A stretch of 64,000 nt of DNA from Aphelenchoides besseyi (taxonomy: Eukaryota > Nematoda > Chromadorea > Rhabditida > Aphelenchoididae): contig JAMPIQ010000001.1 in NCBI GenBank assembly GCA_024699855.1, positions 6,324,001-6,388,000 on the forward strand. Reading direction: 5' to 3'. Numbering within the stretch: the stretch's first letter is position 1; each line of letters begins with the position of its first letter. Made by a program: the position numbers and the translations under genes. A model generated the notes under the pieces. It was not told the origin of the DNA. It did not search any database and saw nothing but the letters and a program-made list of their open reading frames with translations. This document shows, in pieces, positions 21,785-31,156 of the stretch.

Positions 21785-22330
21785 TCTTGTTTTCCGTGGG
21801 TTTATCCCGAATGAAGTCAATTAACACAGTTTACGGTTTCTACACTGAATGTCAGCGTCGTTACTCGCTTCGCTTGTGGCAAACATTCAAGACAAGTTCA
21901 ACTGTTTGTTATTTGCTACATTGATCGGTGGTCGAATCTTCTGCATGGTAAGTCAAAGTGAATTTGTTGTTGTTAACTGCGATTTCGGCACGGTGGGTTG
22001 CCTTCGAATTTTGAGTCGTGAAACCAAATCCGTCAAGTGCAACGACCCATCGAACCACCAGATACCTTGTTTCTGACCGGTTTTCTTTGGTCCGATCCGA
22101 ATCCTGCAGCTGATGGCTGGCACACAAGTTCGAGAAGCGTCGCTCAGACTTCTGGAGTTGATGTTGTCAAAGAATTTTGTGCACGAATGGACATTTATTT
22201 GATTACACGGTTTGTTTTAATTCAGTGTTCTATTTTTGTCTTCAGAGCTGATCAAATTGTTCACGGCGTCAATAACAAGTCAACACCTAATCTAAGTGTA
22301 AATGCTAATGCTCCTTCTGGTAATATCTGA
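21785..22330 (+). pseudogene. PP1-type Ser/Thr phosphatase pseudogene (3' half)
   Basis: The sequence clearly derives from a PP1-family phosphatase: [20 protein letters not shown], then [35 protein letters not shown], and FLWSDPNPAADGW. It is dead. The 5' half is missing; there is a one-base frameshift after LRLWQTF (near 21892); the intron after RIFCM ends in TTTCGG (21983-21988) instead of an AG acceptor; and an in-frame TGA sits at 22019-22021, inside the block after HGGL. The catalytic RAH is RAD, and nothing matches PP1 after it. Other intron boundaries remain, so it is a decayed gene copy, not a retrocopy. Confidence 0.85.
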
Positions 22331-22403
22331 GCAAAAGAAGGTCTAGTCACATATTAATTAACAAATTTACTTTAACAACAAACGCAATAACAACTTTCAG
22401 TTC

Positions 22404-23026
22404 TTAAGCTTCGTTCGTTTGAGAAGCAATCGGCATTTGATCGGTTTGCGAAAACAAAAAGTTTCTCTTAGCTGCGCTTCGCCATTTGCAGAAAAGAAAG
22501 GCGCCCAAAATACAAGCCACAATAACGCAAAGCACCAACATCTTCAAGATGCTTGCCATCGAAAGCAAACTCGAGCTTTCGGAGCCGCCGGAAGGTTGTG
22601 GAGTCGGAAACGGTGGAGTGATTGGTGGTCTTGGCGATGCTAAATACTCAAAATTCAACCGTGTGAGTTGATTTCAACTTACTCGGTTTTATTGTGGCGT
22701 TCTTTTCTGCGGCGATCAGTTTGGCAACCAGTGCATCCAAGCCGGCGGAAAAGGTGCTCAGTTCTTGCACTTTGTCAGGAGTCACATTTCCGTTGCCACT
22801 ATTCTTTTTTGCTCCAATTGATGAGTCTAAACAGAGAACTGATATGCGCAAATTATAACCCACTGGTAACAATCAAGTCGTAGGGAAACGCTTGTTCATA
22901 GGCGGTGTTCAAAAGCAGCGCAAAGACCAAGTCCTCGTCAATCTTCTGTTGAATTCTCAACGGTTTTCCGGACTCAGCACATGCAAAAAATAGGAAGCAA
23001 AGAAGAAATGCCTTTTGGAAGAACAT
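22404..23026 (-). CDS. Small type I membrane protein, unrecognised
   Basis: Three exons from ATG 23026 to the stop at 22404 encode about 180 residues. The start follows TTTTCTAG, a possible trans-splice acceptor. Order: signal peptide (MFFQKAFLLCFLFFACAES); a helical ectodomain (RIQQKIDEDLVFALLLNTAY; VQELSTFSAGLDALVAKL); a Pro-rich stalk (PRPPITPPFPTPQPSGG); one membrane helix (MLVLCVIVACILGAFLFC); and a short basic cytosolic tail (KWRSAAKRNFLF). Introns are GTGGGT...TTTAG and GTAAGT...TTTAG. No family recognised; the architecture suits a cell-surface protein. Confidence 0.7.
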
Positions 23027-23735
23027 TACTAGAAAATGGCAACTGAGTGACAAGATCGAACCAACAAGTTGCCGCTCTTTTTCATTGCGATTAGCCAAAT
23101 TACTCGCAGTCATTTCACCTGCTGAGCATACGAACAGATGTCGCTTTTCGGTGAAACTGCAGATGAAAAGTAGGACTTGATCTCCCGGTTATTAGCTTCA
23201 AGATACGATCTCAATCCAACGCACAATGAGTGGTCTCAGTTGTTTCAATTGGCATCAATTCAAATCGTTGCGTTCACATCGCAAAACAAGTTACTTTGAT
23301 TAACAGCGACTGACAACTCATAGAACGTCTGTTAGACACCCAAATTTTTTGCCAAGACTTTCAAATAGGACGGCACGATACAACAAATTTCATCAAAAAA
23401 GTGCAATTGAAAATCGGAAACAAGTTTCAGCTTGCAAACCTATCAACCAACTTGTTTATTGTAGTGAGTTTATAGTCAGTAACTTTACGTAACAACTCTC
23501 TTTGCTTCATGTTCTCAATGAATTCGTAGCCTTAATCTCAAAATTAACGACCTTCTTCGCATCAACATGACGATTTTTAATCGCTGTTCTTATCAGCAAC
23601 TATCGCCGTTGTTTTCACTTAAAAACAGGACTCAAAATACAGACGTCGCTTTCCAATGAATCAGAAAGCAAATAGCGTGTTTTTGTCGTTTTCATCTCGT
23701 CGTTTGTTTGAATCGCGGTTTCTAAATCGCTTCTA
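23027..23735. other. Divergent intergenic region, about 710 bp
   Basis: Separates the minus-strand membrane protein from the plus-strand MATH-BTB-DH gene. No coding or RNA feature recognised. Confidence 0.5.
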
Positions 23736-26357
23736 ATGACGTCGATGAACATATCCCCCGTTGATTCAAATGTTGTTGCATGGCAAATTGACAACTTCCG
23801 TGAACAATATCGAGAATCGATTGCTGGAGATGAGTGGGCAAGTGATTTGTATGCGTTGGAACCGGAGTCTTTTGGAGACATCGAATTCTATTTGAAATTC
23901 GAACCCAAGTCAGCGGTCAACCCAACGTTCTGTTCATTCAAACTTCAAATCACAAAGTCTTCGGAGTTCACAGCCATTAAAATGAAATGTGATGTGTGGT
24001 TAGAAACAGTCAAAAGAACAAGTACCGAGCAAAAAAGTCGGTTTTATTTATTATCCTCCTTTGACTTCAATATTTAGGTTGTAACTTCATTTTCGATGCT
24101 AATTCACGATCTTGTGGATGGTCGTTGTTTATGTCTTCGGAGCAAATGTCCGAGTTTCTCAATTCCACTTCGCTTTCTATTTGCTGTCGTTTGCCGTATG
24201 TCGTTTGTTTGGTTGGCTCGAAATCCCCGCAAACAACAAGTCACCGTTCGACGATTAGCAACTTCGACGACCGTTTTGAGTCATTGGTCGCTGGAGATAG
24301 TTGGAAGAGCAATTGCTTTCCAGTCAATGGTCTCAAAAACGTCGAATTTAAAATATTGCTGTGCTTCAAGAGTGACACAGAAAACTCAGACGGTCAATGT
24401 GCTCTTCATTTGGAGACATCATTTCTTGCTGTTCATTCAACGGTGCGCGTTCACTTCGAACTGTGGATCGAAAATACGAACGATAGACTTCATAGAATCG
24501 GTTAGCTGTCATTTGCGTTTAGATTTCTTGTTGTTTTAGCTTTTATTCATGATTTCGTGAGCACGAGCACTTGTGGAACTCCAATTTACTTAGGACAAAA
24601 AGAACTCCACGAGTTTGCATCAAACACTCCACTTATTATCTGTTGCAACGTCCAACCACTTCTTGATGGTACTACGGGAGTCTCTAAATGGAAAGCATAT
24701 CATCAGGAAATTGCTTCCCTATTCAACAACAAAGACTTCTCGGATGTTAGAATTGAAGTGGAAGATAAGACTTTCTACGTGAGTTGAATTTTCTAGCGTT
24801 ATTTTTATTGTTCAATTTCAGGTATCGAAAGCGATTATTTCTGCCAAATCGTCTGTTTTTCGTTCAATGTTCAGCAATTCAACGGAAAAGCGGAAAACGA
24901 AAATAATCAAAATCAACGAATTTAAAGCGCCGATAATTGAAATTTTGCTGGAGTTCATTTACACGGACAAAGTGAACAATTTGGATGAGATTGCTTCCGA
25001 TCTTTTGCCCGTCGCTAAACACTACAAAGTCAAATCTCTGATCGTAAGCTTGCTGATTAACTGTCAATTCTTTGGTTTCAGAGTCAAATACAAACACTAA
25101 ACTTGAACACGGAACCTTTAACACTCAACAGTAATTCTTTTACTTCAGGACATACAGAGAAACAAGTGACAGAATCAGCGACCGTCGACGATCAAACTGA
25201 GAGCCGAATAGAGTTCGAAGATTTGGGAAACGAAAATCAAAATCATAGTCCCGCTGTCGACCGAAGTGGAAATCGACCTTCAATTTCACCGGCATTGCGT
25301 GGAGTATCGAATTCCCTTCTCAAGTTCATTCCTGAACTCATAGTGAGTTTCATTCTTTGTTCGCGTCCTCTTACGTAATTCATTTAATTTCTACGTAATT
25401 CTCGACTTTGTTTTGCTTCAGAGTTCTATTACGAAAACTAACGATTCTCCTGACGAAGTTGTGTCGTCAACTTCCGAGGATATTCATCAAGAAATTAGTT
25501 TGCCCATTCCATCAGAAAATGATCAGGAATCATCGACACAACAATCAACTGCCGATCATCAGGATTCAGAGCAGAATATCGAATCGGAGACTTCGAAAAT
25601 TATGCTCGTAATGAATGAACTAGTCAGTTTTCATTTTCGAAGTTAACCTTTGCAGTTTCAGTTGACTACTGAACGAACGTACGCTGACATTTTGAAGACT
25701 ATTGATGAGTTCTACTATTCTCCGTTTATAGAACCGAAAAACCAACAGCTTATTCCCGACATATTTTGCGGTCAATCGGACGTAATCTTTGGAAACGTAT
25801 ACGAATTGGTGAGCTTGAAGTCTTTATTCACTTTAAAAATCTTACGGTTTTAATCAAAAACACGAACTCATGTATTTGCCCTTCCTATTCCATAGCTTCC
25901 AATTCTTCATAATTGGATCAATTTGTTTTAGCGTCATCTGCATTGCGATGGAATCCTACCGATGTTCGAATCAACCGTATCCTCGCCTCTTCGGTTCTCT
26001 CGATTTCTGATGAACTTTCGAGATCGTCTACTCGTAGCGTATTGCAAGTTCAGTGAAAGTCGACGGATGTTTGATTCTTTTTCCCACAAAGATCAAATCG
26101 ATTGTTGTCAGTTTTTTGTCAACTGTCAAAAACAAGCCGGAGATAAACTTCCTCTTTCCTTTCATCTCTTAAAACCGATTCAACGTCTCGGTCAATATCC
26201 GTTACTGCTGCAGCAATTGCACAGTTTTGCGGTGAAAGGGAATGAGAGAGAAGAAGTGTGTCGGGAAATACAAAAGGCTTTGAAGGCAATGACTGATTTG
26301 ATCATCAAAGTAAATTCTGCTTACGATACTCATAATTATTATCAACATAACAAATAA
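23736..26357 (+). CDS. MATH-MATH-BTB-DH fusion protein
   Basis: Eight exons join in phase from ATG 23736 (MTSMNISPVDSNVVAW) to a stop at 26355-26357, about 738 residues. Order: MATH 1 (about residues 12-140; ends GWSLFMSSEQMSEFLNSTSL); MATH 2 (158-282); BTB (about 298-395; NNKDFSDVRIEVEDKTFYVS, FIYTDKVNNLDEIASDLLPV); a Ser/Glu-rich linker of about 145 residues; and a DH (Rho guanine-nucleotide exchange) domain (about 541-725), whose three conserved regions are NELLTTERTYADILKTIDEF, VIFGNVYELRHLH and LPLSFHLLKPIQRLGQYPLL. The exons from the BTB end to the DH end join at phase 0. No PH domain follows. MATH-BTB proteins serve as CUL3 substrate adaptors; DH domains activate Rho GTPases. I know no protein with this combination. 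The alternative is two adjacent genes. Confidence 0.8.
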
Positions 26358-26411
26358 ACACTTTTTTTTGCTTTGAAAGATTCACACTTTCATTTGTTTT
26401 CTTAGTTGTTC

Positions 26412-27340
26412 TAAACATTTTCTGCCAACAAACATCATTTATTGCAACTGATCATTTTAATGCCAATCGTGATTCAGATGATGGTCATCGAAATGGTGGG
26501 GAAAATGACCGTGATGTCCACCAAAATAATGCGGAGCATCGAAGTGGCCGTGATGTCCATCGAAATGGTGTGGACGATGAGCGTGTGCCGAGTGATGGCT
26601 GTGAGCTCCGTCGTGTCCATTGGCCCATCCAGCTTCTCCGCCATGACCATCTCCGTGTTCGTTGGCATAGCCGTGAGCGTACGAGTCTCCAGAAGCATGG
26701 TTCTTGTGGCCTCCGTAGTCCAATCGAGCCCAATCCTGAGCGTCTCCTTTCGCATATCCGGCTTCGTGGGCGTGATCATGAGCATCGGCGTGATTCTCGC
26801 CCCAACCGTCTCCGTGCTTCGATCCCCATTCGCCGTCGTGGCCATGAGACTCGTGATCGTGATGATCCAAATGATGCGGATGCCAAGCGTCGTGATGGAA
26901 GAGTCCTGAAGAAACGGTCAGAATGACAAGTGAGTTCGTTTACCTGATCCCAAAACACTCAAAGAACATCCCGTCAAGAAGACGAAGAGAATGGTTGATT
27001 GGCTCATGACTAGAAGTCGATGGACTGATGATTCTCAACTTCTGATTTCCGAGTTTTATAGCAACACGGAAGCTCATTCCGCGCGGATGTCAACAAGTTT
27101 TCAGTGTGACCGACGAACTGGAATGAGCTCATCGACCGGCTAATTAATGAGCTTCTTTTGTTGCGTAGTCATTTCGATACTCAAACAATCAGCTTCAAAG
27201 GCTACGAGTAAGAGCACATGGTTTATTTGGACGAGAAAAAGCGGACTTCTACAGCAACGAGATCGATTAGATGGCACTTACTGGTCATATTTAGACCTTC
27301 GGAGATAGAACCTGATCTCCGTCCTTCGGTTTCTCTTCGA
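26412..27340 (-). repeat. Inverted duplicate, copy B (929 bp)
   Basis: Reverse-complement partner of 8965-9893. It includes the His-rich gene, its TATA box and the EEKPKDGDQVLSPKV remnant. It begins 55 bp after the stop codon of the MATH-BTB-DH gene. Confidence 0.92.
26457..27007 (-). CDS. Secreted histidine-rich protein, copy B
   Basis: Same two-exon structure, signal peptide and His/Gly/Asp/Ala composition as the gene at 9298-9848. The start is ATG 27007 and the stop is TAA at 26457-26459 (copy A uses TGA). Differences seen are few: His for Tyr near the beginning of exon 2 and Asn for Asp near the C-terminus, plus silent changes. Both copies keep an open frame, TATA box and splice sites, so both look functional. 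Transcripts of copy B and the MATH-BTB-DH gene converge, with stop codons only about 100 bp apart. Confidence 0.85.
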
Positions 27341-27448
27341 GTTGTTGTTGTGCTTTCAAATCACAAATAATTCTACGCAAATGCTGTTTTCACTGTTAAG
27401 TTAAAAATATTCGAGCCATTTTTCTATATTGAATGGCAAAAAGGTTAC

Positions 27449-27575
27449 TGCAAGAAGTGGGATTCGAACCCACGCATCCGAAGATACTGCAACCGCCCAT
27501 GGACCGTCACATTCGACGGAAGAAACCGCTGGTGATTCTTGAGTGCAGCGCCTTAGACCGCTCGGCCATCCTTGC
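27449..27575 (-). tRNA. tRNA-Leu (CAA) with intron
   Basis: On the minus strand it starts GCAAGGATGGCCGAGCGG and ends with the T-arm GTGGGTTCGAATCCCAC and acceptor TTCTTGC plus discriminator A. The anticodon stem CTGCA/TGCAG encloses anticodon CAA (27539-27541) and an intron of about 45 nt (27493-27537) directly after the base 3' of the anticodon. The long variable arm fits tRNA-Leu. The D-stem GCC/GGC is intact. A variant lies at 59002-59128. Confidence 0.92.
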
Positions 27576-28680
27576 TACGTGGTCGGGGAGCGAGTAAGTG
27601 GTTTCCTTCTCACCGCCGTCTTTCTGGTCGGCGGTTCTGAGCGTCAGTTCGACCGGCTTTTCGGTCCACAGAGTATGGTTTGATGTGTAAACGTTTTATC
27701 GTATAATACCAGAAGAATAAGTTAACAGCTCTGAAGTTCTTTAACAGTGATCTGTAAAGAGTGGAAACGAAAGTTTTTGGTTAGAAACGACTACTTTCTA
27801 TTACATAATCATGTTTGTTTGAGGCAATACACATCTTAGTGCTTATGAAAGCTTAAACACAACTCTCGAATAGAAACAATGTTTGCAGAATTCAAATCCC
27901 TTCGAATCAGATTTTCGTAGTGCACATCAAAGTGGCGCTACATCGCGCTCAAATCTACTTAAATTCGTTGCCTAACGCAGCCCACAAGCGCACTTCAAAG
28001 CTTAACTACCTTAAACTTTGCACTGATTATTTCAAGCTCAAAATCAATAAATTTCATAGCACAGTTTTCGATATCTTGCAATTGTTAAATTCATGCTCCA
28101 TCATTTATAGGAGCCTTATTTGATCACAGATGTCACGGCGACTAAGCTTGAGGCTTTCGCTCCAAATTGTGCTCGTTACTGTAATCTGAGACGTTGCGAC
28201 AGAAAGACGGCGGTTGAAAAACGAGAGATGAGAAACGAGACGGCGAAGTCGAATGCGGTTGTTTGTGCGCTTCGAGGTCTCGGATTTCTTCAACGGCCAC
28301 ACAACGAAAAGCATTTTGGCCCAAAGACAAGTGAGTTTGGAACAATTCGGCGTTTTCGCTTAGTTCCAACCAAAATGTTTGTTTCCATCAAACGTAATTG
28401 CCGTTAACTCCTACAATTATGCGCAGTCTTCTATTGCGCAGCTGCTCTTTTAATCACCTGAAAACCAAAACAAATCCGTTGGTCGAATCGAATTCCAACG
28501 GTGCCGACAAAACGGGAAGTCAATTGAGCGTATGGAGGTTTGGGCGATTTGCTCACTTGGCGCACGCTAATTATCGCCTCTAATCCCAGAAATTGCCAAC
28601 ACCGCGATTTTGCTATTGTCTAACTAACGCGATTCGTGTCCACATTTCTTTCTATCTATCGTTTTTAGTTTCAAGTGGTG
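27576..28680. other. Region 5' of eya, about 1.1 kb
   Basis: The first 110 bp are shared with the flank of the second tRNA-Leu copy. The only likely coding part is a candidate first exon of the eya-like gene at 28419-28529 (starts MRSLLLRSCSF, ends NSNGADKTGSQLS before a GTATGG donor), which would splice in phase to the exon beginning FQVV at 28669. The rest shows no supported gene. Confidence 0.4.
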
Positions 28681-30289
28681 ATGCCAACTGGAGAATTGAA
28701 ACCGGCCACAGGTTGGAGTTTGGATGAAACTGACGGCCAAGGTAGACGTCTAATCAACTACTGACTTCACGCATCTTTAGGTCAACAGCTCTCGCACTAC
28801 TACAATGCGGCAACTCAATACAATCAACAGTACAATTTCTACAATCCATCGGCCCTCTATCGTCATCCCTACTTACCAACTGCTCCGGGAGCTATTTACG
28901 GTAAAAAGTTATGATCTATCGTGAAAAATTTGTTTTGTAGGTCAAACTTATCCCAATGGGTTTGATTGCAACGGCTATCCGGCTGCTATGTCCTATGGCG
29001 TTCAGTACTACAACAGATCAATGGGTGCCGTTGGAACTTCACCAATTTCCTCGACTTCATTTCAACAATACACGGTAAACCTTGTTGATGCTTTAATCTT
29101 AAATCGATTTGCAGAACAATCTCATAAACACCGGAAACTATAACTCGACTTTAACACCAACACTCAACAACACAAGTCTCAAATCCGCCTCTCCATCGCC
29201 ATCTTCTAACTATTACAACTGCACAACACCGAAAACTGAAGTTAGACCAAGTGAGTTCTCATCATCGACTTCATTTTGCTCTCAATCTTCAGAGAAATCA
29301 AAACGACGAAAAGCAACGAATGTACAGGGCAAACAAGAAGTCGTGTATAAACGGGTTTACATTTGGGAGTTGGACGAGTTATACGGCGATTCCTCGCATT
29401 TCATCTCCGAACCGGCAATGCAATCGCTGATCGGCCAAATCCTGACTGACCGCTTCCAATTGACATCAACTGAGGTAAAGAAAATCGGAAAGAAAGTCGA
29501 CGATATGTTCTAGGAGTTCGATTATACTAACATTGAAGACGCGAACATTGATGAGACGTTGGCTGAACAACAAATAACCGCTTTCAACAGCTCCAACAGC
29601 AGTGGAACAAACGAGACCTTCGGATCAACCAGTGGATTGGAAGAGAAGCCGAACGAGTTGCAACAACCGTTGATCTCCACCGCAATCAACGGCGCCAATT
29701 CATTGGACAACATACGAAGAAACGCCGCAAGTCAACAGCGAATCAAAGACGTTTACTTGAACAACCAATTCGACTTTAGTGGTGAGTTTGAATTCAGATT
29801 CAGTCTCAAATGCGTTTCCAAAGGTTTCATCAAAAATCTCGATCCAACTTTGTTTCACGTAATCGAACAACAACGCGTCCCTCATCGACTACAACCTTAT
29901 GGTCGTTGCATCAGGTTGATAACCGAAAAATCGGCCGCTTCCACGGATTCACAGCAAGCGAACGTCGTTTTGTCTCAAGAACCGTTACCGTTCGCTTTTG
30001 CCAAACTGTTGATTCAGGGAGTTGCTGCATATGTTCAGCCCGAAAACGTCTACAGCGCCACTCGATCCGAAGCCTCCAACGCTTTAGAGCGAATTGTTGC
30101 ACGATTCAAACGCGAGAAGTTGCTGGTAATTAGCGGTCGTGCCGAAACCATTCAAGCAGCAAAAAACGTGGGTTTGTCCATTGAACCAAATCAACCGCAT
30201 CATTTCAGTTGAATATTCCGGTTTGGCAGGTGCATCAACCGCGAGATGTAGATACCCTTCACACGGCTTTGGAGCGCTATTTGTGCTGA
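28681..30289 (+). CDS. EYA: Eyes absent (EYA)-like protein, probably phosphatase-dead
   Basis: EYA proteins are transcription coactivators for SIX factors and HAD-type tyrosine phosphatases. The N-terminal half is Tyr/Asn/Ser/Pro-rich (SHYYNAATQYNQQYNFYNPS), as in EYA. The C-terminal EYA domain is shown by YKRVYIWELDEL, ENVYSATRSEASNALERIVARF and NIPVWQVHQPRDVDTLHTAL, with the stop at 30287-30289. Typical EYA reads WDLDETI with a nucleophilic Asp; here it is WELDEL. The SATK lysine is Arg, and the GDGRDEE acid cluster is ISGRAET. A 39-nt intron (29475-29513) keeps frame and ends in its own in-frame TAG. The last intron has a GTGGGT donor. Joining near 29782-29824 is uncertain. An upstream exon at about 28419 may hold the true start. 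Coactivator function may remain. Confidence 0.85.
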
Positions 30290-31156
30290 TTTCACGAATA
30301 AATTATTTCAACTGTGGTTTCGAAAGTCGTCTCTGACGTTTATTGCACGACGGCTAATCATAATAACCAATCTTCCCGTCAAAAGGTCGGGAGCGAGAGC
30401 GACGGTGTGGAGGTCAACGGAGACTGCGAGCGAACTGACGGCTGCGCAAGAGAAAAAGGAAAAAAATCAATTGATTGTCGTTGGAACTCAACGGCAACAG
30501 ATAATCCAACAATCGGAATCTGCAATCGATTCGCTTTTTCTATTCTCACGTTGATCTTCCCGATCCAAATTCCAATCGATCTGTTGGGCGGTTGCGCGAG
30601 CGAAAACCACAGGGTTTCGAGAAAAGTTCTCGCGCTGTCCGTTTGGTCGCTTTTACCTTTCGGCTCTGCTCTCCGCTCTTTTTCCTGTTCGTCAAATTTC
30701 GCCAACTCAAATCGTCCAATCCGAGAGCACAACTTCTGTTTTCCTAACCCCCATCCAATTACTCTCACCAGCGAACGACACCCGCTAATCTTTCGATTGA
30801 CGTCAGAAACAAGCCTTCGATCTCAGTTGCAGAAACGGAATTCCAATGAGTCATCGACGAGCGCGAATCTCCGACGGCCGTTGAGCTGCTGATGTCTGCG
30901 AGTCGTAACGTTTGACGCCGCTTCCGACTTGTTTCGGAGTTCTCCGTTGCTGCAAAGCGTTTAAAAGTTCGTCAGAGCAAATCCACAGGCTTACTTTTAC
31001 TTTTTAATCGGATTGTTTCCGAGTTTACGTAGAAGATTAGCGACGAACGTGATCGGTCGTTTTGATTTCCGTTTTTCGTTCCAACTTTAAATTTCAGCTC
31101 GAAGATAAGAAAAGAAGCTGCAAACTCACTAATTTGATTTTCACTCTTGTCTTAAA
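30290..31156. other. Intergenic or promoter region, about 870 bp
   Basis: AATAAA at about 30297 serves the eya gene. The rest lies upstream of the protein kinase D gene; frames here show no family resemblance. Confidence 0.5.

Noticed and set aside
22404..23113. Start of the small membrane protein at the upstream ATG 23113
   Set aside because: The ATG at 23026 follows a TTTTCTAG acceptor and gives a clean signal peptide, while the upstream extension is hydrophilic.
28120..28407. 95-codon frame upstream of eya (MITDVTATKLEAF start)
   Set aside because: No good donor at its end, no family resemblance; the candidate exon at 28419 fits better.
29475..29520. Premature stop (TAG) in the EYA-like gene
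   Set aside because: The TAG is the acceptor end of a 39-nt intron with a GTAAAG donor; removing it keeps the frame.
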